From Geopsychrobacter sp. (GTDB taxonomy: Bacteria; Desulfobacterota; Desulfuromonadia; Desulfuromonadales; Geopsychrobacteraceae), in NCBI GenBank assembly GCA_030620915.1, contig JAUXIR010000115.1, positions 1 to 5,866 on the forward strand: a stretch of DNA of 5,866 nt, read 5' to 3'. The number at the start of each line of letters is the position of its first letter. The stretch's first letter is position 1. Below the pieces are notes generated by a model. It worked only from the letters and a program-made list of their open reading frames with translations. It made no database searches and had not been told where the DNA came from. Below, in pieces: positions 1 to 5,859 of the stretch. A program made the translations under genes and the position numbers.

Positions 1-37
1 AACCAAACGCGACAATGTATCCAAAAAACAAATAAAA

Positions 38-65
38 AGCCCGCAAATTCGAAGATTTGCGGGCT
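38..65 (-). terminator. Intrinsic terminator for the tRNA-like unit and probably mglBA
   Basis: An 11-bp perfect inverted repeat (38-48 pairing with 55-65, GC-rich at the base) encloses a 6-nt loop at 49-54. Read on the minus strand it is followed at once by a run of T (complement of 34-38) and a further T-rich stretch down to about position 22. This is the classic layout of a Rho-independent terminator acting on minus-strand transcription. It lies downstream of the tRNA fragment and is also the first terminator-like structure after mglA, so it may end mglBA read-through transcripts as well. On the plus strand no comparable T tract directly follows the hairpin. Confidence 0.85.
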
Positions 66-81
66 GAGTGCTCTTTTGTGC

Positions 82-114
82 GATCACCTGCTCTACCAAC
101 TGAGCTAAAAGGGA
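82..114 (-). pseudogene. Truncated tRNA gene (5' half only, tRNA-Asn-like)
   Basis: Read on the minus strand, 114-108 gives a 7-nt acceptor 5' strand (TCCCTTT), 107-106 gives the universal TA (positions 8-9), 105-102 and 93-90 form the D stem GCTC/GAGC around the D loop AGTTGGTA, and 88-84 gives a possible anticodon-stem 5' strand GGTGA. From about tRNA position 32 the match stops: there is no anticodon loop, no complementary TCACC strand, no T arm and no acceptor 3' strand (AAAGGGA) before the terminator at 65-38. The initial TCCC and the GGTGA stem are most like bacterial tRNA-Asn, but without an anticodon the identity is a guess. It keeps a strong promoter and a terminator, so a short RNA of about 90 nt is probably still made. 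It could be a decayed tRNA, a remnant of recombination at a tRNA locus, or a tRNA-derived small RNA. Confidence 0.7.
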
Positions 115-134
115 ATAGCGTGTTTCGGTCCCGG

Positions 135-163
135 AATATAGGGGATTGGCCGTCTGCTGTCAA
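135..163 (-). promoter_or_regulatory. Strong sigma70-type promoter driving the tRNA fragment
   Basis: On the minus strand a perfect -35 box TTGACA (163-158) is separated by exactly 17 nt from a -10 box TATATT (140-135). A GC-rich stretch (CCGGGACCG) follows the -10, as is typical of discriminators in stable-RNA promoters under stringent control. The start site would fall near 128, about 14 nt before the first tRNA nucleotide at 114. The promoter lies only 16 nt beyond the mglA stop codon. The quality of the promoter contrasts with the damaged tRNA it drives. Confidence 0.85.
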
Positions 164-178
164 GTGTTTTTAGGGGGG

Positions 179-766
179 TTAGGTACCTTTTTTAAGGGCA
201 ATCAGAACCAGTTTTGCGACTGCCTTGAGGGTCTCGAAAGTCCCTTCGCCGCTTGCGGCACAGGCTTCGATATCGGGGACGCCGTTGGGGTTGAGAAGTT
301 TGCGCAGTTCTTCGACCGATGTGCAATTCGGCAGGTCGCGTTTGTTGTACTGGATGATAAATGGCAGCTTCTCAAGCTGGAACCCCTGTTCTTCGAGATT
401 GTCCTTGAGGTTCTCGAGGCTTTCGATGTTGGCATCGAGGCGCTCTTCCTGCGAATCGGCGACAAAGACAACCCCGTCCACCCCTTTGAGGATCAGTTTG
501 CGCGAGGCGTCGTAGAAAACCTGTCCTGGGACGGTATAGAGATGGAAGCGGGTTTTGAAACCGCGAATCTCTCCCAACGCCAGAGGCAGAAAATCGAAGA
601 AGAGGGTCCGCTCGGTTTCAGTCGCCAGGGAGATCATCTTCCCTTTGGCGTCCTGTGCGGTCTTGTTGTAGATGTACTGCAGGTTGGTCGTTTTGCCACA
701 AAGGCCGGGGCCATAGTAAACGATCTTGCAGTTGATTTCACGTGAAGCGTAATTAATAAAGGACAT
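179..766 (-). CDS. mglA: MglA, Ras-like small GTPase of the bacterial polarity switch
   Basis: This 195-residue cytoplasmic GTPase has the full length of the MglA family. The P-loop is GPGLCGKTT (residues 19-27, with Lys25 and Thr26), the switch I region carries Arg53-Thr54, the switch II motif is TVPGQ (78-82), and the base-recognition motif is NKRD (141-144). The Thr at 78, where Ras proteins have Asp, and the position of Gln82 agree with the numbering of Myxococcus xanthus MglA. In the family, the GTP-bound form marks the leading cell pole and recruits gliding or type IV pilus partners; the companion MglB activates GTP hydrolysis. It follows mglB after an 18-nt gap and is presumably co-transcribed with it. 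The ribosome-binding site is weak (an A-rich AAAGAAA just before the ATG, or GAGG about 12 nt away), which suggests coupling to mglB translation. It is intact; which motility function it serves here is inference. Confidence 0.95.
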   Translation of the reverse strand: MSFINYASREINCKIVYYGPGLCGKTTNLQYIYNKTAQDAKGKMISLATETERTLFFDFLPLALGEIRGFKTRFHLYTVPGQVFYDASRKLILKGVDGVVFVADSQEERLDANIESLENLKDNLEEQGFQLEKLPFIIQYNKRDLPNCTSVEELRKLLNPNGVPDIEACAASGEGTFETLKAVAKLVLIALKKGT

Positions 767-784
767 ATTTCTTTAAAACCTCGA

Positions 785-1282
785 TCAGTTAAAGAGGTTG
801 TCTATATCGTCGTCGGTGATTTCGGCAAATGGACTATCGACGCCCGGTGCTTCATCGTGGATTTCGGTTTTCTTGACGAGATCGGCGAGGATATTCCCCA
901 GTTCCAGGCTTGCTTTTTTGACGCGCAAGCGGACCAGGCCAAGGGAACTGCGTTGATCGAAGATGACGACCAGAATTATTCGGCCACCGATGATGGAGAT
1001 GTGGATATTATCCTTCTCTCCTTCGTGGAACAGAATCGAGAATTCTTTTTCACCGATCAGTTTGGCGAGTCCCCCGGTTGCGGCAATGTTGCCGGCCGTC
1101 AGGGATGCCAGGCTTGTGGTGTCGAGATGCTCGGTCTCTCCGGTGGCAGCGATGAGCTGACCATTCTTGTCGACCAGGAAGATGACGTTTGAGTTTGACT
1201 CGCGGAGGAGTTTCTCAATGAGCGTCATGATGCGTTTGTATTCCTCATCGTACATGACGAGGGAAGATTGCGGGCCCAGCAT
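785..1282 (-). CDS. mglB: MglB, Roadblock/LC7 GTPase-activating partner of MglA
   Basis: This 165-residue protein carries one Roadblock/LC7 domain (about residues 15-115), with the usual pattern of helix, FLVDKNGQLIAATG strand pair (35-48), central helix, and strands around ISIIGGRIILVVIFD (96-109). The C-terminal tail ends in an acidic ITDDDIDNLF element (155-164), a feature shared with MglB proteins, in which this tail contacts MglA. MglB homodimers stimulate MglA GTP hydrolysis and confine MglA-GTP to one pole. The start at 1282 was chosen because it has an excellent Shine-Dalgarno AAGGAGG (1294-1288) 5 nt upstream and makes the length match the family (about 160 residues). An in-frame ATG at 1405 would add 41 residues of poor family likeness that run through the promoter region. 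It precedes mglA in the same operon. Confidence 0.93.
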   Translation of the reverse strand: MLGPQSSLVMYDEEYKRIMTLIEKLLRESNSNVIFLVDKNGQLIAATGETEHLDTTSLASLTAGNIAATGGLAKLIGEKEFSILFHEGEKDNIHISIIGGRIILVVIFDQRSSLGLVRLRVKKASLELGNILADLVKKTEIHDEAPGVDSPFAEITDDDIDNLFN

Positions 1283-1287
1283 CGGTG

Positions 1288-1294
1288 CCTCCTT
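1288..1294 (-). promoter_or_regulatory. Ribosome-binding site that fixes the mglB start
   Basis: AAGGAGG on the minus strand lies 5 nt before the ATG at 1282. It is the best Shine-Dalgarno in the window and decides for the 165-residue form of MglB against a 206-residue form starting at 1405. Confidence 0.85.
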
Positions 1295-1321
1295 GTGGAA
1301 TTTATTGAAATACCATTGCAC

Positions 1322-1351
1322 TGTATAACATCGAGTGTTAAGGAATTTCAA
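1322..1351 (-). promoter_or_regulatory. Probable promoter of mglBA
   Basis: On the minus strand TTGAAA (1351-1346) is followed after 18 nt by TATACA (1327-1322), which is preceded by TG one base upstream (an extended -10). Transcription would start near 1315 and give a leader of about 33 nt. The boxes deviate from consensus, so this is less certain than the other two promoters. A start at 1405 for mglB would lie upstream of this promoter, which supports the shorter mglB. Confidence 0.5.
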
Positions 1352-1414
1352 GGTTTTTCGCTTGATTGTCGAGAACTTGACCGGGACCAACCCTGCGCTA
1401 CGCATCTATCGGCT

Positions 1415-1427
1415 GCCACTCTGTGGC
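1415..1427. repeat. Small inverted repeat next to the -35 box of the mqn operon
   Basis: GCCAC (1415-1419) and GTGGC (1423-1427) form a perfect 5-bp inverted repeat around TCT and end 4 nt before the -35 box at 1432. Its position would suit a regulator binding site, but a 5-bp repeat can occur by chance and no known operator is recognised. Confidence 0.25.
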
Positions 1428-1431
1428 GCGG

Positions 1432-1460
1432 TTGACTTGCCATGCTGAAACCCCTATCTT
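1432..1460 (+). promoter_or_regulatory. Sigma70-type promoter of the unknown gene-mqnB-mqnD operon
   Basis: TTGACT (1432-1437) and TATCTT (1455-1460) are separated by the optimal 17 nt, and each differs from consensus by one base. The start site would be near 1467, giving a leader of about 30 nt before the ATG at 1498. It is the only promoter-like element found ahead of the three overlapping genes, so it probably drives them all. Confidence 0.7.
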
Positions 1461-1497
1461 TCGGGTGTGTGAGTGTCATCGAAGGAGAAAAACGAAC

Positions 1498-2586
1498 ATG
1501 CCCAATTTTGAATCACCGGTCGGTCTGCGCTGCTGGGATCGACAGCCAGGCGAAGCGTCGAATTCCCAGCAGCCGGGTTACGATCTCTCCCTGCTTGAAG
1601 ACTGTGAAAATGCCTTCCGTTTCACCGCTGTTGCCAGTGCGTCAAGGGTTTCGTCACTGATCCGAGAATTTTCGCGTTACCTGCCCGGTGAAGCCTTCTT
1701 TATCCTTGAGTACTATCCTGAAGATCCTTTGACTCAGCGCCCGGCCTCCACCGATGAGCGTCCGGTGCCGGAAGTTTTCTATTCTCCCTATATGCCGACG
1801 GCCGAGATTATCGGCATGATACAGCCCTTCTTTGATCGTTTGATTCATGATGGTTTTGTCGGCTTCGGGCTGGCGAATAATCGGCAGGGTTTGGAGATGT
1901 TCTACTCGGAAGAGAAGGTGTTCACCTTCTTTACCGATAACCATCTGCGGCTGTGTAATTTTCTTCAGCGCCAGGGACTGCCATTCTCCCCCGATCTGGT
2001 GTTGCCTGCCGATTTCGGCCATGATCATCTCTCCCTGCTGGGGATGCCGGAGCAATTATTGCCCGCTTCATTGGCCAGTCTACACCGCAACGATCTTGAT
2101 TCTGTCAACTTCTGTCAGCAGCTGATCGATCTGCTCGATATGTACCCGGTCGAGGAGGGGATATCCTTCTTTATGACCCGCAAGGAGCAGGCCCAGGTTG
2201 CATTCCTGCTCGGGGGGAAGGCCGATTTTAGCGAGATGGGTGAGGTTGATTTCGGGACCCTGCTTTTGAACTGGAGTGATTTTGTAACCGAGTGCGAGGA
2301 GGGCTTTGAGGGCGATCTGGAAGAATATTGCCTGGGCCTCAAGGTGCGAGATCTGATCCAGTTCGTGGTCGATGGGGCTGCGGCCGAATTGGCTGAAAAG
2401 ATCGCCCGTATTCTTGAAAACCCGGATGCCACTTTCCGCCGGATTCTCGTCGACCGCCGCAAACGGATCGACAGCCCTGAGTCGGGCGATGTCCAGTTGG
2501 AACCCTTCTGGTACCAGGGTGTGGTACGCCAACAGGGAGTCGAGATGCGCCGTGATCTGATCCGTAGCGGCTGGTTCGCGCGCTGA
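1498..2586 (+). CDS. Unrecognised 362-residue protein, first gene of the mqnB-mqnD operon
   Basis: I do not recognise this family. The protein has no signal peptide, no clear membrane segment and no P-loop or other nucleotide-binding motif, so it is most likely cytoplasmic and soluble. It is acidic overall, especially in the stretch around residues 260-280 (ECEEGFEGDLEEYC), and rich in aromatic residues in its middle part (for example SPYMP 96-100, FFDRLIHDGFVGFG 111-124, VFTFFTD 141-147). The C-terminal fifth is more basic (RRILVDRRKR, 314-323) and ends in SGWFAR. The six Cys are scattered and show no CxxC pair. The start at 1498 was chosen because AAGGAG (1482-1487) precedes it by 10 nt and a promoter lies just upstream; an earlier in-frame ATG at 1423 would fall inside that promoter. 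Its stop codon overlaps the mqnB start (TGATG), so the two are translationally coupled. A role in menaquinone synthesis is only suggested by this linkage. Confidence 0.85.
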   Translation: MPNFESPVGLRCWDRQPGEASNSQQPGYDLSLLEDCENAFRFTAVASASRVSSLIREFSRYLPGEAFFILEYYPEDPLTQRPASTDERPVPEVFYSPYMPTAEIIGMIQPFFDRLIHDGFVGFGLANNRQGLEMFYSEEKVFTFFTDNHLRLCNFLQRQGLPFSPDLVLPADFGHDHLSLLGMPEQLLPASLASLHRNDLDSVNFCQQLIDLLDMYPVEEGISFFMTRKEQAQVAFLLGGKADFSEMGEVDFGTLLLNWSDFVTECEEGFEGDLEEYCLGLKVRDLIQFVVDGAAAELAEKIARILENPDATFRRILVDRRKRIDSPESGDVQLEPFWYQGVVRQQGVEMRRDLIRSGWFAR

Positions 2587-3335
2587 TGATTTGTCTGCTG
2601 GCGGCAACCCCACATGAAACGGCCCTGCTGCGCCGACTGCTTCCCCTGGTCCCTGATCCCCGCTTGCCGGGGCAAGCCTTCTCTTGTCATTTCTGCAATG
2701 AAGATATCCTGCTGCTGCATACCGGTATCGGTATTGCCAGTGCCGCCTCCAGTTTGACCCGGCTCCTCGGACAGCAGGTCCCCGAGCTGCTGATCGCCTT
2801 CGGTTGCGGCGGTAGTTATCCGGCGAGCGGGTTGACAAATGGCGATCTGGCCCTGGCAGATTCTGAGTGTTTTGGAGATCTGGGGGCGGCAGGTGAAGAG
2901 GGCTTTGTGCCGCTCTGTGATCTGTGGCGCGCGCAGGCTGCCGATGAGCCGCCCCTCTTTGTCCAGCAATTCGATCTGCGAGGCACCTGGTTAGCGAACG
3001 CGACACAACTGCTGCAAGCTGCCGATGAGTTGTCTACGCTCAATATCCTCAGCGGCCCCTTTGTCACGGTCAACACCATCAGCGGAACCCGCGCATTGTG
3101 TCGGGATCTGGAGCGGCAAAATACCGGCATCTGTGAAAATATGGAGGGTGCGGCCTTGGCGCAGGTGGCAGGGTTTTATTCCGTTCCCCTGCTGGAACTG
3201 CGCGGCATCTCCAACCCCTGCGGCACGCGAGATTCCGAACTCTGGGATTTGCCCGCCGGGATGAGGATTGCGCAGCAGGCGGTATTGCGCCTGCTCAGGG
3301 ACCTGCCTGGCTTAAGGAATCCGCTATGCGCCTGA
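2586..3335 (+). CDS. mqnB: Futalosine hydrolase (MqnB), menaquinone biosynthesis
   Basis: This 249-residue protein belongs to the nucleoside phosphorylase/MTA-SAH nucleosidase superfamily. In the futalosine pathway MqnB removes the base from futalosine (hypoxanthine) or from 6-amino-6-deoxyfutalosine (adenine) to give dehypoxanthine futalosine, the substrate of MqnC. Visible features are the N-terminal ATPHE (7-11, with the Glu in the place of the family's acid/base residue), the glycine-rich HTGIGI (45-50), TVNTISGT (161-168), the substrate-binding ENMEGAA (184-190) and RGISN (206-210) followed by Trp220. ENMEGAA plus RGISN and the adjacent mqnD favour futalosine hydrolase over MTAN. Its ATG shares one base with the preceding stop and no good Shine-Dalgarno is seen, so translation probably depends on reinitiation. 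Which of the two substrates is used cannot be told from the sequence. Confidence 0.92.
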   Translation: MICLLAATPHETALLRRLLPLVPDPRLPGQAFSCHFCNEDILLLHTGIGIASAASSLTRLLGQQVPELLIAFGCGGSYPASGLTNGDLALADSECFGDLGAAGEEGFVPLCDLWRAQAADEPPLFVQQFDLRGTWLANATQLLQAADELSTLNILSGPFVTVNTISGTRALCRDLERQNTGICENMEGAALAQVAGFYSVPLLELRGISNPCGTRDSELWDLPAGMRIAQQAVLRLLRDLPGLRNPLCA

Positions 3336-4150
3336 GCCTCGGCTATTCTCCCTGCCCGAATGACACTTTCATTTTTCATGCCTTAAGTCATGGTTTGATC
3401 GAGGCCCCCTTCAGGCTCGAGGTGCGGCATGAGGATGTCGAAACCCTCAACCAGTTGGCCAGACAGGCCGCTCTGGATCTGACCAAGGTCAGCTATCACG
3501 CCTTCGGCCATCTGCGCGACGACTATTGTTTGTTGCGTACTGGCGGTGCCCTCGGGCGTGGCTGCGGCCCACTGGTGGTGGCGAAACAAGTGCAAGAGCT
3601 GGCCGATCTGGCCGATCAGCTGATCGCCATCCCGGGTGAGCTGACCACGGCCAACCTGCTGCTGCAGCTGCATGGTGAGGGCTATCGCCGACTGAAGGTT
3701 CTTTCGTTTGAGCAGATCATGCCGGCGGTCGCCAGTGGTGAAGTGGCCGCCGGGGTGATTATCCACGAATCTCGTTTTACCTACCCCGACTACGGCCTGG
3801 TCAAGCTGCTCGATCTGGGTGAGTGGTGGGAGGAGGAGACCGGTCACCCGATCCCCCTGGGCGGGATTCTGGCGCGGCGCAGTCTGGGCGAGGAGTTGAT
3901 CGGCAAGGTCGATGACGCGATCGGGCGCAGTCTGGATTACGCCTGGCAACACCCGCAGCAGGCCACGGCCTATATTGCCGGCCATGCCCAGGAGATCGAC
4001 GAGGCGGTGGTACGACGGCATATCGAGCTCTACGTCAACCGCTTCTCGCGTGATCTCGGTGTCGAAGGGGTCGCGGCGATTGAAGATCTCTTCTCGCGTG
4101 CCGAAGGGCGCGGTCTGATCCCGAAGAGTTGCCAACCGCTTTTTATCTGA
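3326..4150 (+). CDS. mqnD: 1,4-dihydroxy-6-naphthoate synthase (MqnD)
   Basis: This 274-residue cytoplasmic enzyme has the usual length for MqnD and a periplasmic-binding-protein-like fold in the family. It converts cyclic dehypoxanthine futalosine to 1,4-dihydroxy-6-naphthoate, which completes the naphthalene ring system of menaquinone. Diagnostic motifs are the N-terminal GYSPCPNDTFIFHAL (6-20), TKVSYHAF (53-60), LGRGCGPLVV (76-85), the hydroxyl-rich IPGELTTAN (102-110) and VIIHESRFTY (144-153); His147 corresponds to the catalytic base described for the Thermus enzyme (His145). The start overlaps the mqnB end by 10 nt and has AAGGA (3314-3318) 7 nt upstream inside the mqnB coding sequence, so mqnD has its own ribosome-binding site. 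MqnA and MqnC are not in the window. It is the last gene of the operon and is followed by a hairpin terminator. Confidence 0.96.
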   Translation: MRLSLGYSPCPNDTFIFHALSHGLIEAPFRLEVRHEDVETLNQLARQAALDLTKVSYHAFGHLRDDYCLLRTGGALGRGCGPLVVAKQVQELADLADQLIAIPGELTTANLLLQLHGEGYRRLKVLSFEQIMPAVASGEVAAGVIIHESRFTYPDYGLVKLLDLGEWWEEETGHPIPLGGILARRSLGEELIGKVDDAIGRSLDYAWQHPQQATAYIAGHAQEIDEAVVRRHIELYVNRFSRDLGVEGVAAIEDLFSRAEGRGLIPKSCQPLFI

Positions 4151-4163
4151 TTTCTGCGTAGCT

Positions 4164-4211
4164 TGCATAGCAAAAGGCCGCCTCCGAAAGGAAGCGGCCT
4201 TTTGCTATGCA
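4164..4211. terminator. Bidirectional terminator between mqnD and serA
   Basis: An 18-bp perfect inverted repeat (4164-4181 with 4194-4211) continues, after one C-A mismatch, into three more pairs capped by a GAAA tetraloop (4186-4189). The core is a GC-rich stem flanked by AAAA on one side and TTTT on the other, so each strand reads a GC stem followed by a T run. It lies 13 nt after the mqnD stop and 43 nt beyond the serA stop, as expected for a terminator shared by convergent genes. The outer A/T-flanked part is also paired, which makes the hairpin unusually long. Confidence 0.9.
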
Positions 4212-4254
4212 TGATCTCCAGCGCCTAAAGACCAAGCGCTACGGGCCTGCGCTA

Positions 4255-5844
4255 TTACTTCAGATGGACCGCCTTGATGTACTTGGCGTTGACCGCTGTA
4301 CTAAGGGCCTTAAGGGTCGCTTCATCGGCCGGGGAGTCGACCGAGAAGACCACCATCGCCTCGCCGGCCTTTTCGCGCCGCCCCAGGCTCATGTTGCCGA
4401 TGTTAATCCCGGCGTCACCCAGCAGGGTGCCGATCTTGCCCAGTGCTCCGGGGCGGTCGGCGTAGGACATGACCAGCATGTGCTCTTCGGGGCGGAAATC
4501 GATGTCGAAATTGCGCATCTTGACGATCTTGGGTGTCCCCTCAAACAGGGTGCCGGCGATGGTGCGCGATCCTTCCGGGCTTTCAATCGACAGGGTGATC
4601 AGGTTGGAGAAGGACTCGGTTTCGGTCGAGCGGACCTCCTCAACGGCGATCCCCATGTTGCGCGCCACCAGGTTGGCGTTGACCAGATTGACATCCTGTT
4701 CGGTGCAGTGATTGAGCAGGGCCGCCAGTCCACTGACGGTCAAGGGAGCGCAATCGAAGCGGGCCAGCTTGCCGTGGTAGGTGAAGGTGATCTTGTTGGG
4801 ATTGGGCGGCGCCAGCTGGGAGATGAACTCGCCGATTGTGCTGATCAGGCCCAGGAAGGGTTTCATGTGATCCATCAGGTCGGGATCGAAGCGCGGGATG
4901 TTAACCGCGTTCTCAAGCGGCTTGCCGTCGATGTAGTTGATGATCTCCTTGCTGACGTCGACCGCCACGTTCTTTTGCGCTTCGTAGGTGTTGGCCCCCA
5001 GGTGGGGGGTGACGACCATATTCGGATGTGCGATCAGCTGTTTCAACGTCTCTGTGTCGGGCGGCTCTTTGCTCCAGACATCGAAGCCGGCACCGATCAC
5101 CTTGCCGCTGTTGAGCGCGTCGAGGGTTGCTGCTTCTGCGAAGATACCACCGCGCGCGCAGTTGATGATGATGACGCCGTCCTGCATCTTGGCAAAGTGC
5201 TCGGCGGTGATCATGTTGCGGGTTTCATCGTTGAGTGGCGTGTGGACGCTGATGACATCGGCGAAGCGGATGATATCCTCGAGCGGAACCAGCTTGACCC
5301 CGAAATCCTCGGCGCGTTTCTCCGAAATGTAGGGGTCGCAGACGATGACCTCCATTTCGAAGGCCTTGGCACGCAGTGCTACGCGGCCACCGACCTTGCC
5401 GAGGCCGATAACACCCAGGGTGCGCCCTTTGAGTTCGTGGCCGGTAAAGGGTGCACGATTCCAGGCGCCGCTCTTGAGGTCGGCATTGGCCACCGTGATG
5501 TTGCGACACAGGCTGAGCAGCAGGGCCATGCTGTGCTCGGCGGCCGAATTGGTGTTTCCAAAGGGCGCATTGACGACAATAATGCCGCGCTTGCTGGCAG
5601 CCCGAACATCGACGTTGTCGATGCCGACGCCAGCGCGGGCAATCATCTTCAGCTTCGTGGCATGCTCAAGCAGCGCCTCGTCGACCGTGGTGCCACTGCG
5701 AGTGATAATCGCTTCGTAGGCACCGATGGTTTTGTGCAATTCCGCAACCGGGAGTCCGAGTTTCACGTCCAGTTCGACGCGCGGATCATTGGTCAGCAGT
5801 GCCAGGCCGCTTTCAGAAATTTCGTCAGTAACCAGTACCTTCAT
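4255..5844 (-). CDS. serA: D-3-phosphoglycerate dehydrogenase (SerA, long ACT-containing form)
   Basis: SerA oxidises 3-phosphoglycerate to 3-phosphohydroxypyruvate with NAD+, the first step of serine synthesis. At 529 residues it is the long form: a split substrate-binding domain (about 1-98 and 287-315), a Rossmann NAD domain (about 99-286), an intervening domain (about 325-450) and a C-terminal ACT domain (about 455-529). The nucleotide motif is GLGKVG (147-152) with Asp170 at the end of the second strand, typical for NAD preference. The catalytic residues are Arg231 (CARGG), Glu260 (KEPP) and His281 (TPHLGA). The ACT motif RPGALGKIGTLLGDAGINI (464-482) suggests feedback inhibition by serine, known for several relatives but not shown here. 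AAGGAAGG (5859-5852) precedes the ATG by 7 nt and supports this start. The gene is intact and convergent to mqnD; its promoter lies outside the window, and an upstream cotranscribed partner cannot be excluded. Confidence 0.97.
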   Translation of the reverse strand: MKVLVTDEISESGLALLTNDPRVELDVKLGLPVAELHKTIGAYEAIITRSGTTVDEALLEHATKLKMIARAGVGIDNVDVRAASKRGIIVVNAPFGNTNSAAEHSMALLLSLCRNITVANADLKSGAWNRAPFTGHELKGRTLGVIGLGKVGGRVALRAKAFEMEVIVCDPYISEKRAEDFGVKLVPLEDIIRFADVISVHTPLNDETRNMITAEHFAKMQDGVIIINCARGGIFAEAATLDALNSGKVIGAGFDVWSKEPPDTETLKQLIAHPNMVVTPHLGANTYEAQKNVAVDVSKEIINYIDGKPLENAVNIPRFDPDLMDHMKPFLGLISTIGEFISQLAPPNPNKITFTYHGKLARFDCAPLTVSGLAALLNHCTEQDVNLVNANLVARNMGIAVEEVRSTETESFSNLITLSIESPEGSRTIAGTLFEGTPKIVKMRNFDIDFRPEEHMLVMSYADRPGALGKIGTLLGDAGINIGNMSLGRREKAGEAMVVFSVDSPADEATLKALSTAVNAKYIKAVHLK

Positions 5845-5851
5845 CCTTGTA

Positions 5852-5859
5852 CCTTCCTT
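5852..5859 (-). promoter_or_regulatory. Ribosome-binding site of serA
   Basis: AAGGAAGG on the minus strand lies 7 nt before the serA ATG at 5844. It confirms the start, which also gives the canonical N-terminus MKVLVTDEIS. Only 22 nt upstream of the gene are present, so no promoter can be assigned. Confidence 0.75.

Noticed and set aside
146..745. A 199-codon open frame on the plus strand
   Set aside because: It lies opposite mglA, whose protein has a full set of GTPase motifs. It has no ribosome-binding site, and its product resembles nothing recognisable.
785..1405. A longer 206-residue form of MglB starting at 1405
   Set aside because: The extra 41 residues have no likeness to MglB, cross the probable promoter, and lack a ribosome-binding site, while the ATG at 1282 has AAGGAGG at 5 nt.
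1423..2586. A longer 387-residue form of the unknown protein starting at 1423
   Set aside because: This start would lie upstream of and inside the promoter at 1432-1460. The ATG at 1498 has AAGGAG 10 nt upstream.
2080..3006. A 308-codon minus-strand open frame across the unknown gene and mqnB
   Set aside because: It is antisense to two genes in a coherent plus-strand operon, and its predicted protein is low in complexity (rich in R, A, P, Q). Such frames are common opposite GC-rich coding sequence.
2586..3335. mqnB as an MTA/SAH nucleosidase (mtnN)
   Set aside because: The ENMEGAA and RGISN motifs and the 10-nt overlap with mqnD point to futalosine hydrolase. Some overlap in substrate range cannot be excluded from the sequence.
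3383..4168. A 261-codon minus-strand open frame opposite mqnD
   Set aside because: MqnD on the plus strand is unambiguous. The antisense product is Q/D/L-rich without motifs, and its start falls inside the terminator hairpin.
4212..4254. A possible second hairpin (AGCGC / GCGCT) between the terminator and serA
   Set aside because: The stem is only 5 bp with a long loop and no T run, so it is not distinguishable from chance next to the strong terminator.
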